DNA of 64,000 bases from Intestinicryptomonas porci. Lineage in GTDB: Bacteria > Verrucomicrobiota > Verrucomicrobiia > Opitutales > Intestinicryptomonadaceae. This document shows positions 52,619-61,674 of the stretch, one piece after another (position 1 is the stretch's first letter; each line of letters opens with the position of its first letter). The stretch covers positions 128,266 to 192,265 of the forward strand of contig NZ_JALBUT010000005.1 of the NCBI RefSeq assembly GCF_033971905.1, given 5' to 3'. Below the pieces are notes generated by a model. That model saw nothing but the letters and a program-made list of their open reading frames with translations. It was not told the DNA's origin and searched no databases. The translations under genes and the position numbers were made by a program.

Positions 52619-54013
52619 TTATCTGCAATCCACGACTTTGCCCGCGACTGCCGCCGCCGCCGCCATTACAGGGCTCATGAGCATTGTTCTGCCCGTCGGG
52701 CTTCCCTGCCTGCCTTTGAAATTGCGGTTTGAAGTCGAAGCGCAAAGTTCGTCGCCAACGAGTTTGTCAGGATTCATCGCAAGGCACATTGAGCATCCCG
52801 CGTGCCTCCATTCAAACCCCGCGTCTTTGAATACTTTGTCCAAACCCTTTTCAATCGCAATTCTTTCGACGATTTGTGAGCCGGGGACGGCAATCGCCCT
52901 TACTCCTTTTGCGACTTTTTTGCCCTTCAAGAAAGCCGCGGCTTCCTCAAAGTCCGAAAGCCTGCCGTTTGTGCAAGAACCTATGAAAGCGACGTTTATC
53001 GGAGTTCCCGCAATGGGAGTTCCCGCCTTAAACTTCATGTAAGCCAAGGCGTCTTTTGCGTCCTTTTTCTGGGTTTCGTCGGCAATGGTTTCGGGGTCGG
53101 GAATGTTTTCGCCGATAAATATTGCCTGGGATGGGTTTACGCCCCATGTAACAGTCGGCTCGATGTCTTCGCCGTTGAAGTTTTGAACATCGTCATAGAC
53201 CGCGTCGGCGTCGCTTGCGATAGTCTTCCAATATTCGACAGCTTTGTCCCATTCTTCCGCTTTCGGAGCGTAGGGGCGACCTTTCAAGTAGTTGAAAGTC
53301 GTTTCGTCAGGATTGATGTATCCGACGCGCGCGCCGCCTTCGATTGCCATGTTGCAGACAGTCATCCTGCCTTCCATGCTCATATTGTCAAAGACTTCGC
53401 CGCCAAATTCGTAGGCGTAGCCCAATCCGCCGTTTACTCCGAGTTTGCGAATAATGTGGAGAGCGACGTCTTTGGGATAAACTCCTCTTGAAAGCTTGCC
53501 GTTTACGTTTATGCGGCGCACTTTCAGCTTTTTGAAAGCGAGAGTCTGCGTAGCCAAAACGTTTCTGACCTGGCTTGTACCGATGCCGAACGCGATTGCG
53601 CCGAACGCGCCGTGCGTTGCGGTGTGGCTGTCTCCGCAGGCAACCGTCATTCCCGGGTGGATAATGCCTTGCTCGGGGTGGACGATATGGATTACGCCCT
53701 GTTTGCCCGTTGGAACATCAAAGAAAGTTATGCCGTTTTCAAGGCAGTTCTTGCGAAGTTCCGTAAGCATTTCATACCCGCGCGGATCGGCGTAAGGCTC
53801 CGATATGTCGTGGGTTGGAATGATGTGGTCAACCGTCGCGAACGTGCGGTTCGGGTACTTGACTTTAAGACCCAAAGTGCGCATCATTCCGAAGGCCTGC
53901 GGGCTTGTCACTTCGTGCAAAAGGTGCGTGCCGACGAAAAGCTGGGTTGAACCGTCGGGCAATTCGCGCACGGCGTGCTTTTGCCAAACTTTTTCAAAAA
54001 GAGTTTTTCCCAT
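52619..54013 (-). CDS. leuC: 3-isopropylmalate dehydratase large subunit LeuC
   Basis: Aconitase-family enzyme of 464 aa interconverting 2- and 3-isopropylmalate in leucine synthesis. The [4Fe-4S] ligands are in GSCTNGR and GCSMC, and ACGDSHTATHGAFG, SNRNFKGRQG and the N-terminal TLFEKVW are hallmarks of LeuC. The small subunit LeuD is not adjacent, so it must be encoded elsewhere if this enzyme works. It follows yebC by 5 bp. Confidence 0.95.
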   Translation of the reverse strand: MGKTLFEKVWQKHAVRELPDGSTQLFVGTHLLHEVTSPQAFGMMRTLGLKVKYPNRTFATVDHIIPTHDISEPYADPRGYEMLTELRKNCLENGITFFDVPTGKQGVIHIVHPEQGIIHPGMTVACGDSHTATHGAFGAIAFGIGTSQVRNVLATQTLAFKKLKVRRINVNGKLSRGVYPKDVALHIIRKLGVNGGLGYAYEFGGEVFDNMSMEGRMTVCNMAIEGGARVGYINPDETTFNYLKGRPYAPKAEEWDKAVEYWKTIASDADAVYDDVQNFNGEDIEPTVTWGVNPSQAIFIGENIPDPETIADETQKKDAKDALAYMKFKAGTPIAGTPINVAFIGSCTNGRLSDFEEAAAFLKGKKVAKGVRAIAVPGSQIVERIAIEKGLDKVFKDAGFEWRHAGCSMCLAMNPDKLVGDELCASTSNRNFKGRQGSPTGRTMLMSPVMAAAAAVAGKVVDCR

Positions 54014-54018
54014 AACTT

Positions 54019-54759
54019 TTAGCCCAAGAGAGAGTCGTCGATGTCGTAGTTTGCATAGACGTTTTGCACGTCTTCCAAGTCGTCCAGAGTTTCTTCAAGG
54101 CGGATGACTTTTTGGGCGGTTTCAGCGTCTGTGACGGGAACCAAGTTTGTGGGAATGTATGCGAGGTTTGAGTCGTCGGGTTCAATGCCCGCTTTTTCCA
54201 ATGCCGCCGAAACCGCGTCGTATTCGGAAATGGGGCAGAGGACTTCAAAGTGGTCTTCGTTGTTTATGATGTCTTCGGCCCCCGCGTCCAAAACGAGTTC
54301 CATCAAGGCGTCTTCCGATGTCTTTTCGGCGTTTATGATGAACTGACCCTTGCGTGTGAAGTTGAAGCTTAACGCGCCCGATGTTGCGAGGTTGCCGCCT
54401 AACTTTGTGAATGTGGAGCGCACCGCCGCGACAGACCTGTTCTTGTTGTCGGTTGTGACTTCAACGATAAAGCCTATGCCGCCCGGACCATAGCCTTCGT
54501 AAACGATTTCTTCATAAGAGACGCCCGGCAATTCCCCCGTGCCTTTTTTGATTGCCCTGTCAACGTTGTCGGCGGGCATATTCGCCGCTTTTGCCTTGGC
54601 GAGGAGGGTTCTTAAACGCGCATTTGTTTCGGGGTCTCCGCCGCCCGCCTTTGCCGCGAGCGTCAAGTCCTTGCTGATTGCGCTGAATATTTTGCCGCGT
54701 TTTGCGTCAACTGCGGCTTTGTGTCTTTTTGTTGTAGCCCATTTGCTATGTCCTGACAT
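54019..54759 (-). CDS. yebC: YebC/TACO1-family protein
   Basis: Protein of 246 aa with the N-terminal MSGHSKWATTKRHKAA and ERR-like YEGYGPGGIGFIVEV blocks of the YebC/PmpR family. Once described as DNA-binding regulators, family members are now linked to ribosome stalling relief at proline-rich stretches. It is followed by leuC and preceded by yidC. Confidence 0.93.
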   Translation of the reverse strand: MSGHSKWATTKRHKAAVDAKRGKIFSAISKDLTLAAKAGGGDPETNARLRTLLAKAKAANMPADNVDRAIKKGTGELPGVSYEEIVYEGYGPGGIGFIVEVTTDNKNRSVAAVRSTFTKLGGNLATSGALSFNFTRKGQFIINAEKTSEDALMELVLDAGAEDIINNEDHFEVLCPISEYDAVSAALEKAGIEPDDSNLAYIPTNLVPVTDAETAQKVIRLEETLDDLEDVQNVYANYDIDDSLLG

Positions 54760-54838
54760 TTGCTATCCTTTTCTTTTTTGCTATTTAAGCTTAAAATATT
54801 ATTGTCTGAAATTTTGAGTTTTTTTGCTTCGTTTGCAA

Positions 54839-56722
54839 TTATTTTCTTTTGGACGGAGTTGAACGCCCGCCGGGGTTTTTCTTGCGGGGATCGTGCATTG
54901 TGCCTTTCAGCATTTCAGCCCTCTGGGCTTCCCTGCGCTTTGCTTCTTCTTGCGCCGCCTGCGCAACCCTCTGCATGAAGGTCGGCTTGCTTGCGTCGCG
55001 CTTTGTAAGCTCGAAAGAACCCCTTTTTTTGTTTATCACAATCGCCTGCACAACGCCGATTAAGCTTTGCATCGTCCAGTACAACACCAATGCCGATTGG
55101 AAATTGTAGAAGAAGAAAAGCATTATAAACGGCAAAAGCTTTATCATGAGTGCCTGACCCTTTTCGGCTGTCGCCATCGGGGTTATTTGCATTTGCAGGT
55201 AAGTTATGATTGCGTTTATTATCGGAAGAGGGTGGAGCGATAATCCGAAAACAGTTTCAAATCCCGGAATGTAGTCGGGCAGAGAGAGGTCCTGAATCCA
55301 GAGAAAATGCGCAAATCTTATGCCGCTTGAGCTTTGCAACATATAGTAAAGCCCGAGGAAAATCGGAAGCTGTATCAAAAGAGGCAGGCATCCCGCAAAC
55401 GGATTTATGCCGTATTCGCTGTAAAGCTTCATTGTTTCCTGGCTCATCTTTTGCTGGTCGTTTGCGTATTTCTTGCGGATTTCCGCAAGGGGCTGCTGCA
55501 ATTTCGACATCTTTAAGGAAGAGCGTATTTGCACAGCCGTAAGCGGCCAGAGGCACGCCCTGACTATGACGGTCAATATGATAATTGCCCATCCCCAGCT
55601 CCAGTTCGGCGAAATTTTTTCGACGACGGAATTTATCATCGAAAGCAAAATGGAAAGCGGCTTGCTTATGAACGACGCCCAGCCGTAGTCCATTACCAAG
55701 TCTTGGTTTTTGCCCAAGTCAACGAGGTTTGAAAGGTCCTTGGGCCCTGCGTAAAAAGTTCCCGCAAGTTCGACGCTCTGTTGAGGCTCTATTTCTTTAA
55801 GGTTAAAGCCCATAAAGCCTGCCAAGCCGTTTTTCATGTACTTTGATTCCGCGTCCGGATTTATTGAAACGGGCAGGGCGATGCCGCCGTCGCCTTTGAT
55901 TTCAGGCGTGAATATCGTGGTAAAGAACTGGTTTTTTATAGCCCCCCAAACGGTGTCTGAAAGCTCGATTTTTGAAATCGACTTAGCCTTAGATGCGCCT
56001 ATTCCAAAAAATCCGCTTGAATCCACGAATTTAGAGGAAGAGGCAAACTCCGTGTAATCTCCGTTGTAAACTCCGAATGCGAGGTTATTGCCGTAAATAT
56101 CTCCCGCGTTTGGAGTTTCCATGCCAAGCGACACAAAGACTTTGCGGCTTTGCCATGTCTTATCCGAAATGTTTTTAATATGGGTGTTTGTGTTTATTAC
56201 ATAGGGGATAAAGCCCTTTGAGGCGGATTCTTCAAGCGTGTAAACCCTGTATATCTGCGTCTTATCGGAAGAATATTCGTAAACGATGGAATTTTTTGTC
56301 AGCTTTGAGAGCTTGAACGCCTTTTCAAAGAGAATCGGCGCACCGTTTGGGCTTTCCGAGAAAGCAAGACCCATTGCGAGTGTTTTGCTTGTGTCGTTAA
56401 AGATATAAGGCTCGTTGGAATTTTGTGATTCTTTATATTTTAGGAGCTTTATTTCCTTAATCGCGCCGCCCTTGTTTGTGAAGGAGACTTTCATGTACTC
56501 GTTTTCGAGCACGGAAATTTCTTCATTGAAATTGTCTTTTGCGTCCGCCAAAACTTCGGGCTTTGCAACATCCCGCGCGGGATTTTCGGCTTCTGATTTA
56601 GAAACTGCCTGTGTGTATTCCTGCGCGCTTTGGATTTGAGTTTGCTGATTTGCGCTCGTGTACATCACATACCCCGCCGCGGCGAGGAAAAGAAGCCCTA
56701 TAAATGTGTTTTTTACGTCCAT
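54839..56722 (-). CDS. yidC: Membrane protein insertase YidC
   Basis: Insertase of 627 aa that helps membrane proteins fold and insert with or without SecYEG. An N-terminal helix (about 5-22) is followed by a large periplasmic domain (about 60-370) and the conserved core of five helices, including WGWAIIILTVIVRACLWPL with the hydrophilic-groove arginine and the SEYGINPFAGCLPLLIQ loop. The C-terminal tail is strongly basic (KRREAQRAEM, GGRSTPSKRK), as needed for ribosome contact. It lies 24 bp after yidD. Confidence 0.96.
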   Translation of the reverse strand: MDVKNTFIGLLFLAAAGYVMYTSANQQTQIQSAQEYTQAVSKSEAENPARDVAKPEVLADAKDNFNEEISVLENEYMKVSFTNKGGAIKEIKLLKYKESQNSNEPYIFNDTSKTLAMGLAFSESPNGAPILFEKAFKLSKLTKNSIVYEYSSDKTQIYRVYTLEESASKGFIPYVINTNTHIKNISDKTWQSRKVFVSLGMETPNAGDIYGNNLAFGVYNGDYTEFASSSKFVDSSGFFGIGASKAKSISKIELSDTVWGAIKNQFFTTIFTPEIKGDGGIALPVSINPDAESKYMKNGLAGFMGFNLKEIEPQQSVELAGTFYAGPKDLSNLVDLGKNQDLVMDYGWASFISKPLSILLSMINSVVEKISPNWSWGWAIIILTVIVRACLWPLTAVQIRSSLKMSKLQQPLAEIRKKYANDQQKMSQETMKLYSEYGINPFAGCLPLLIQLPIFLGLYYMLQSSSGIRFAHFLWIQDLSLPDYIPGFETVFGLSLHPLPIINAIITYLQMQITPMATAEKGQALMIKLLPFIMLFFFYNFQSALVLYWTMQSLIGVVQAIVINKKRGSFELTKRDASKPTFMQRVAQAAQEEAKRREAQRAEMLKGTMHDPRKKNPGGRSTPSKRK

Positions 56723-56746
56723 TGTCTTTTAATTAAAAAATAAGGT

Positions 56747-57079
56747 TTAAATATGGCGGTTTTTCGGGTTTTCGTCAACGCAGTTTTTTGGCGGAGTTTC
56801 ATTTTGCTTGAAAAGGGTTTTCCACGAAAATTTTTCGGGAACATAGTCAAGCCCGCCTTTGCTTAACGGATTGCAACGCAAAATTCGGCAAAAACCCATA
56901 ATGGAGCCTTTTACCGCCCCGAATTTTTTTACCGCTTCAAGAGTGTATTGTGAGCAGGTTGGGTGAAAGCGGCAGCCACTGCCAGGTAAAACATGGATTA
57001 TCGGCGAAATTACAGCCTTGTAAAATTTCAAAAAGAGAATGCAGATTTTTGCAAAAATTGTCGGTTTATTTCCGTTCAT
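56747..57079 (-). CDS. yidD: Membrane protein insertion efficiency factor YidD
   Basis: Small protein of 110 aa with an amphipathic N-terminus (FAKICILFLKFYKAVISP) and the signature PTCSQYTLEAVKKFG plus RCNPLSKGG. It supports YidC-dependent insertion. It overlaps the end of rnpA by 14 bases, the usual arrangement, and its C-terminal tail is longer than average. Confidence 0.95.
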   Translation of the reverse strand: MNGNKPTIFAKICILFLKFYKAVISPIIHVLPGSGCRFHPTCSQYTLEAVKKFGAVKGSIMGFCRILRCNPLSKGGLDYVPEKFSWKTLFKQNETPPKNCVDENPKNRHI

Positions 57080-57425
57080 TTTCGACTTGCTTTTTTATGA
57101 ATGCCAAAACTGCACGTTCAAACTTGTCTTTCAGCGCGGCAAACTCAAACTTGTAAAACCCCCTGCGCACGAAAACCAGCGCGTCAATCGGCATCGGAAT
57201 TTGCGAATTTCTGAAAACTTCGCGGAACACCCGCTTTGCCCTGTGCCGAACCACCGAATTGCCGACCCTTTTGCTCGCAACAACTCCGAGCCTCGATTGC
57301 GGACGGGGTTCTTTGGGGTGCGCCATATACAAAATAAAGGCGGAACAATCCGCCTTCACTCCATTTTCTTTTATATAATCGAAGTCTTTTTGCAAACGCA
57401 CTCTATTTTCAAAAGTAAAGCGCAT
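57066..57425 (-). CDS. rnpA: Ribonuclease P protein component
   Basis: Basic protein of 119 aa that helps RNase P RNA mature the 5' ends of tRNAs. The RNR motif is seen as SKRVGNSVVRHRAKRVFRE, and the N-terminal FENRVRLQKDFDYI starts the conserved fold. The ATG at 57425 is preferred to an upstream one at 57449 by alignment with the family. It lies between rpmH and yidD. Confidence 0.95.
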   Translation of the reverse strand: MRFTFENRVRLQKDFDYIKENGVKADCSAFILYMAHPKEPRPQSRLGVVASKRVGNSVVRHRAKRVFREVFRNSQIPMPIDALVFVRRGFYKFEFAALKDKFERAVLAFIKKQVENERK

Positions 57426-57452
57426 TACATGCCTTCTTTTGCCAAACAAATA

Positions 57453-57590
57453 TTATTTTGTGACCAAGCGTTTGCGGCCTTTTTGACGGCGCGATGCTAT
57501 GACGCTTCTGCCGCCGCGTGTGCTCATGCGCGCGCGGAAACCGCAGCGACGTACTCTCTTCAATTTCGATGGGCTGTATGTAGGATTCAT
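57453..57590 (-). CDS. rpmH: 50S ribosomal protein L34
   Basis: Ribosomal protein of 45 aa, very basic, with YSPSKLKRVRRCGFRARM and GGRSVIASRRQKGRKRL. It is the first gene of the classic rpmH-rnpA-yidD-yidC cluster. The longer frame start at 57656 lies across the promoter region and is not used. Confidence 0.97.
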   Translation of the reverse strand: MNPTYSPSKLKRVRRCGFRARMSTRGGRSVIASRRQKGRKRLVTK

Positions 57591-57627
57591 GATGTCTCTG
57601 TTAAAATAAATAAAGTTAAAGCAAGCA

Positions 57628-57656
57628 AAGAAAATAAACTTTCGCGAATGTGTCAA
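57628..57656 (-). promoter_or_regulatory. Candidate promoter of rpmH
   Basis: On the minus strand a perfect TTGACA lies at 57656-57651, and a weak -10-like TTTCTT 17 bp further on at 57633-57628, 38 bp before the rpmH ATG. The -35 element is convincing; the -10 is not. Confidence 0.35.
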
Positions 57657-57732
57657 CTTATTTTTGAAAAAATTTTTTTAACTTTGAAAAATCTTGTTTG
57701 AAATACGCTTTTGTGCAAACATTAAAACTACA

Positions 57733-58635
57733 ATGGAAACTCTGTTCATAGACATAGGCTCAAATTCCATAAAATCGCTTCTTGCCGATTTTAAGGGCGG
57801 AAAGGTTGCCGCCACGGCCGACCGCTCCGAGCATAGCAGAATATCGTCGCCCGAAGGTTTGAAGTCCGATGCCGCCAAGATAATTGAAGACGCCGTAAGT
57901 TCCCTTTGCAAACGCTCGATGAAAAACAGCGAAAAATTCGATGTTTTCTGTTTCGGTACTTCCGCGCTGAGGGAGTCGAAAAACGCGGGAGAAGTTTTAG
58001 CTGAGCTTAAAAGCAGGGGAATTGAAATAAGGGTGCTTTCGGGAAAAGAGGAGGCGGAGCTTTCTTTTGAGGGCGCCATGGGAGACTCTTACTTAAATAT
58101 ATCATCCGATTCCTCGGTCGTTTACGGAGACTTGGGCGGCGGAAGCATGGAGTTTGTAAGCAGGGAAAAATCCAAAATCATAGCTATGGACAGCCTCCCG
58201 ATAGGCGCGGTGCGCCTCACAAATTCTTTTACGGAAAACGGGGTTTTGAACCGCGCGGGATTAAAAGAAAGATGCTCTTTGCTTTTAAAAAGAATATCCG
58301 TTCCGAAAGGCGATTTTAAGCTTGTCGTGGCAGGCGGAGCGTTGAGCGCGGCGCGTTTTATCTTGGGAAACGGGGAATTTTGCGAAAAGCGCGAGCTTTC
58401 TTTGGACGACTTCAACTTTTGCCTGAATTTGGCTGACGAGCTTGGAGCGGAAGGGCTTTCCGAAAAATTCGGCACTCCGCAAAACAGGGGAGACATTTTG
58501 CCCGCCGCGTTTTTGTGCCTTATGGAAGTTTTAAGGCATTTTGAATCTCCTTTTATGGTGCATACGCAGATTTCCTTGCGGTATGGCGTTGCAAACGCCT
58601 ATTTTAAATACGGGAAATCTCTAAAAAAAATCTAA
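57733..58635 (+). CDS. Ppx/GppA-family phosphatase
   Basis: Exopolyphosphatase or pppGpp phosphatase of 300 aa with the ASKHA fold. Nucleotide-binding segments are LFIDIGSNSIKSLLA, the CFGTSALRESKN region and YGDLGGGSMEF; GKEEAELSF matches the family catalytic Glu block. It lacks the C-terminal HD-type region of the long Ppx forms. The start at 57733 places the first strand at residues 3-9. Divergent from rpmH. Confidence 0.87.
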   Translation: METLFIDIGSNSIKSLLADFKGGKVAATADRSEHSRISSPEGLKSDAAKIIEDAVSSLCKRSMKNSEKFDVFCFGTSALRESKNAGEVLAELKSRGIEIRVLSGKEEAELSFEGAMGDSYLNISSDSSVVYGDLGGGSMEFVSREKSKIIAMDSLPIGAVRLTNSFTENGVLNRAGLKERCSLLLKRISVPKGDFKLVVAGGALSAARFILGNGEFCEKRELSLDDFNFCLNLADELGAEGLSEKFGTPQNRGDILPAAFLCLMEVLRHFESPFMVHTQISLRYGVANAYFKYGKSLKKI

Positions 58636-58692
58636 TGGCGGATTGATTTTTTTCGATATAATCGGTTTCGTAAAAACTAAAAAACGCTGCAA

Positions 58693-60096
58693 ATGAAAGT
58701 TTTTAAATATTTGTGCGTAATGTCGCTTTTGTGCGCGGTTCAGTTTTTAAACGCCGTGCATAGGGAATTTTTTGTGGAAGACATTTTTATAGAGGAAATT
58801 CCGGTTTCGCACATAGGCTCTTATTATGATGACGCGCAGAGCGTAGAGGGCGGAGAGTTTGAAAATTGGTTCAACGGACCTTACGCTTTCGGAAACGCCT
58901 TCGGGATTCGTTCCCAACTTGAAAAATACGGGATTGTGCCCGTTATTACGTATCTTGGCAATTTTGCGGCTAATCCTTACGGCGGCGACAGGCAGGGCGC
59001 GGCGATTTCAAGTTCCGTGAATTTGGGGTACGGCGTGGACTTGTACAAGCTTACGAATTTGGAGGCTTTGAAAGGCTGGTCGTTTGTAAACACATGGGTT
59101 TGGCGTTTTGGAAATTCGCTTACGCGGGACTATTTCAAGAACACTTTTTCATTGCAGCAAAATTACGGCAGCCAGACATTGAGAATGCAGTCGATGTATT
59201 TGACTTACAGCCATTCGTCGGAAGACGGCGCAAGCTTTATGTTCAAATTCGGGCGAATTGCCGCGGGAGACAATTTTATGACAAAGCCGATTTACTGGCT
59301 TTACATGTCAAATTCCATCGACGGTAATCCCGTGGGAGTTTATAATCAGGTAAAATTTTCCGCTTATCCGTCGGCGGTGTGGGGTGCGATGGGACAGGTT
59401 AACTTGCCAAGCGGGCTTTATTTCAAGGCGGGCGTCTATCAGATAAATAGCGATGCCCAGGAAAGAAATTCAAGGCACGGATTGGATTTTTCTTTCACTA
59501 ACGGCTTGGGAGTGAACGCCAATTTTGAAATCGGATGGGACATAAATCACGACTCATCCGGGCGTTCCCCGGGCAATGTCTCTATGGGGTTTGTCGCCGA
59601 TTGGTACAGCGTCGAACACTTGTCAAACCCTCTGCGCCATTCGCACTTCAACCAGTCTTTATATTTTCAGGCGGACTACATGGTGCTTAATTTGGGTTTC
59701 CCTGACAGGTCGAAAGGCAATGTCATTAAGCGCGATTTGCATAAAGACGCCTACCGCGACTTGCGCGGCGTCGTGCTTTGGGGCGCACTGCAATACGACC
59801 CGTCGGAAGACTTGGCTTACATGCCGCTTTTCATAACGGCGGGGGCGTTCTTTAACGCTCCGTTTGAATCGCGCCCCGACGATGTTTTGTGCTTGGGCGT
59901 GTCGTACGGAAAGTTTTCGGAAAAATTGAGGACGCCCGAGCGCAACTCGTACGAGCTTGTCATCGAGTTGAATTACAAGGTGCAGGTAAACAGGTTTTTA
60001 TTTGTTCAGCCCGACATGCAGTATGTCGTGCATACCGCAGGGGGGCAATATCCGTCGGGCATGGTTTTGGGGCTTCAATTCGGGGCGTCTTTTTAA
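58693..60096 (+). CDS. OprB-family carbohydrate porin
   Basis: Outer-membrane beta-barrel of 467 aa with a signal peptide (about 1-21). Alternating aromatic strands run throughout, and the sequence ends in a terminal strand with Phe (GLQFGASF), the usual outer-membrane targeting signal. WFNGPYAFGNAFGIRSQLEKYGI at the N-terminus and the WDINHDS and SVEHLSNPLRH segments resemble OprB sugar-selective porins. With the GH32 hydrolase two genes downstream it may admit sugars released outside. Confidence 0.85.
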   Translation: MKVFKYLCVMSLLCAVQFLNAVHREFFVEDIFIEEIPVSHIGSYYDDAQSVEGGEFENWFNGPYAFGNAFGIRSQLEKYGIVPVITYLGNFAANPYGGDRQGAAISSSVNLGYGVDLYKLTNLEALKGWSFVNTWVWRFGNSLTRDYFKNTFSLQQNYGSQTLRMQSMYLTYSHSSEDGASFMFKFGRIAAGDNFMTKPIYWLYMSNSIDGNPVGVYNQVKFSAYPSAVWGAMGQVNLPSGLYFKAGVYQINSDAQERNSRHGLDFSFTNGLGVNANFEIGWDINHDSSGRSPGNVSMGFVADWYSVEHLSNPLRHSHFNQSLYFQADYMVLNLGFPDRSKGNVIKRDLHKDAYRDLRGVVLWGALQYDPSEDLAYMPLFITAGAFFNAPFESRPDDVLCLGVSYGKFSEKLRTPERNSYELVIELNYKVQVNRFLFVQPDMQYVVHTAGGQYPSGMVLGLQFGASF

Positions 60097-60170
60097 GCGT
60101 TTTTCCCGTCGGCTTTCAGCAAAGATTTTTATGTTGACTTAATTTTTGCCGGTATCACTTTGGGGGGCTT

Positions 60171-61547
60171 ATGCAAAATTCGCAGGCAATGTCTCTGGGA
60201 GAAAGGCGGCTTGCAGAGGGAGCAATGTTGCCTCTGTTTGTGAGGTTTGCCGTGCCCGGCATTATGTCGCTTTTGTTTTTCGGAATACAGATTTTGATAA
60301 ACGGGGCGTTAATCGGCAATTTTGTCGGCGCAGACGCATTGGCGAGCATGAATTTGATTTTGCCGGTTTTCGGGCTTACCGTGTCGTTTTGCATAGTTTT
60401 GAACGTTGGGGCGCAGTGCATCGTGGGGTTGAGGCTTGGCGAGCGCGATTACGCGGGGGCAAACGGCGCGTTTTTTTCGGGATTTGTTCTTACCCTTGCG
60501 GCAACGCTTTCGTGGGCGGTTTTTTCCTATTTCTTTTCTGTTGAAGTTTCACGGTTTATGGGCGCGGACGAAAAACTGCTTTCGGATTGCTCCGTCTATC
60601 TTAAAATTTCGGCAATATCAATGCCGATGACTTCCCTTGTGTTTTATTTAAGCGGGGCTTTCCGCGCGCAAGGCAGACCCATGTTTTCTTTCTTTATAAT
60701 GGTCTTGATGGTGGTGGTGCACCTTGTTTCCGACCTGTTTTTCATTGTGTATTTGAAAATGGGGCTTGTCGGGGCGGCGTACGCGACGATTTTCGGCGGC
60801 GCGGCGGGGCTTTTGTTTTCGCTTCCGACATTCTTTAAGCGGGCTTCGACGCTTTCGCTTTTCAAGGGCGGATTTTCTTTGAAGACTTCGCTTATGATGC
60901 TCTATAACGGCTCGTCCGAGGGAATGTCGGAACTCACCGTGAACTTGATGATAATAATATTTAACTATGTTATGATGAAAAGCCTCGGAAGCGCGGGGGT
61001 TGCGGCGTTTACGGCGGTTAATTATTTGTCGTTTGTTGCGGCGGCGTTTTTTATAGGTCTTACCGACGGAATGCGCTCAATCATATCATATAATTACGGA
61101 ATGAAAAATTCGGATCGCGTGTTCGGGGCGTTGAAACTTGCGGCGGCGGTGGTGGGGTTGCTTGGCATCGCGTTTTGGGCTTTCATTTTTCTTTTCAATG
61201 ATTTTGCAATTGGCTTGTTTTTCTCCGACAAGGAAGCGGAAGTCATCGCGCTTGCAAAGGGCGGGGCAAAGATTTTCAGCTTTGCGTTTTTGATGCAGGG
61301 CTTGAATATTTTGGCTTCGGCATACTTTACGGCAATCGGCAACGCGAAGATTTCGCTTGTAATCTCATTCTTGAAAGGATTTGCATTTACCGTTATAGCG
61401 GTTTTTGCATTGCAGTATTTCTTCGGAGTTGACGGAATATGGGCGGCAGTTCCTACCGGGGAGTTTATGACGCTTTTCGTATCTTTTACGCTTATGTTTA
61501 AGGCTCTTTCCTCCCTCAAAAAAGGCGATTTCAAACAATACGCCTGA
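60171..61547 (+). CDS. MATE-family efflux transporter
   Basis: Inner-membrane protein of 458 aa with about twelve helices in two halves. The first half shows FAVPGIMSLLFFGIQILINGALIGNF and the later PMTSLVFYLSGAFRAQGRP, features of the DinF/MepA-like MATE branch, which exports cationic compounds using Na+ or H+. GGGG lies 5-8 bp before the ATG. The substrate is unknown, and a link to the neighbouring sugar genes is not evident. Confidence 0.9.
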   Translation: MQNSQAMSLGERRLAEGAMLPLFVRFAVPGIMSLLFFGIQILINGALIGNFVGADALASMNLILPVFGLTVSFCIVLNVGAQCIVGLRLGERDYAGANGAFFSGFVLTLAATLSWAVFSYFFSVEVSRFMGADEKLLSDCSVYLKISAISMPMTSLVFYLSGAFRAQGRPMFSFFIMVLMVVVHLVSDLFFIVYLKMGLVGAAYATIFGGAAGLLFSLPTFFKRASTLSLFKGGFSLKTSLMMLYNGSSEGMSELTVNLMIIIFNYVMMKSLGSAGVAAFTAVNYLSFVAAAFFIGLTDGMRSIISYNYGMKNSDRVFGALKLAAAVVGLLGIAFWAFIFLFNDFAIGLFFSDKEAEVIALAKGGAKIFSFAFLMQGLNILASAYFTAIGNAKISLVISFLKGFAFTVIAVFALQYFFGVDGIWAAVPTGEFMTLFVSFTLMFKALSSLKKGDFKQYA

Positions 61548-61555
61548 CGTTTTTT

Positions 61556-61590
61556 GCAATTTGCTTGAAATCCGAAAATTGCGATTTTGT
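61556..61590 (+). terminator. Weak putative terminator after the MATE gene
   Basis: Stem GCAATTT/AAATTGC with a 13-nt loop followed by GATTTTG. The large loop and broken T tract make it a modest candidate. Confidence 0.3.
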
Positions 61591-61606
61591 TGTCGCTTGA
61601 AATATA

Positions 61607-61637
61607 TTGACATTCGTTTTTTTCCCTATTTTAAAAT
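61607..61637 (+). promoter_or_regulatory. Putative promoter of the GH32 gene
   Basis: A perfect TTGACA at 61607-61612 is followed 17 bp later by TTTAAA (61630-61635) or 19 bp later by TAAAAT (61632-61637). It lies about 40 bp before the ATG at 61675. Confidence 0.5.
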
Positions 61638-61674
61638 TCATCAAATTTGAGTTTTTAATTTGAACAGATGGTAT

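Noticed and set aside
57591..57732. Replication origin next to rpmH
   Set aside because: No DnaA-box-like repeats or AT-rich unwinding array beyond ordinary promoter DNA were found, and dnaA is not adjacent.
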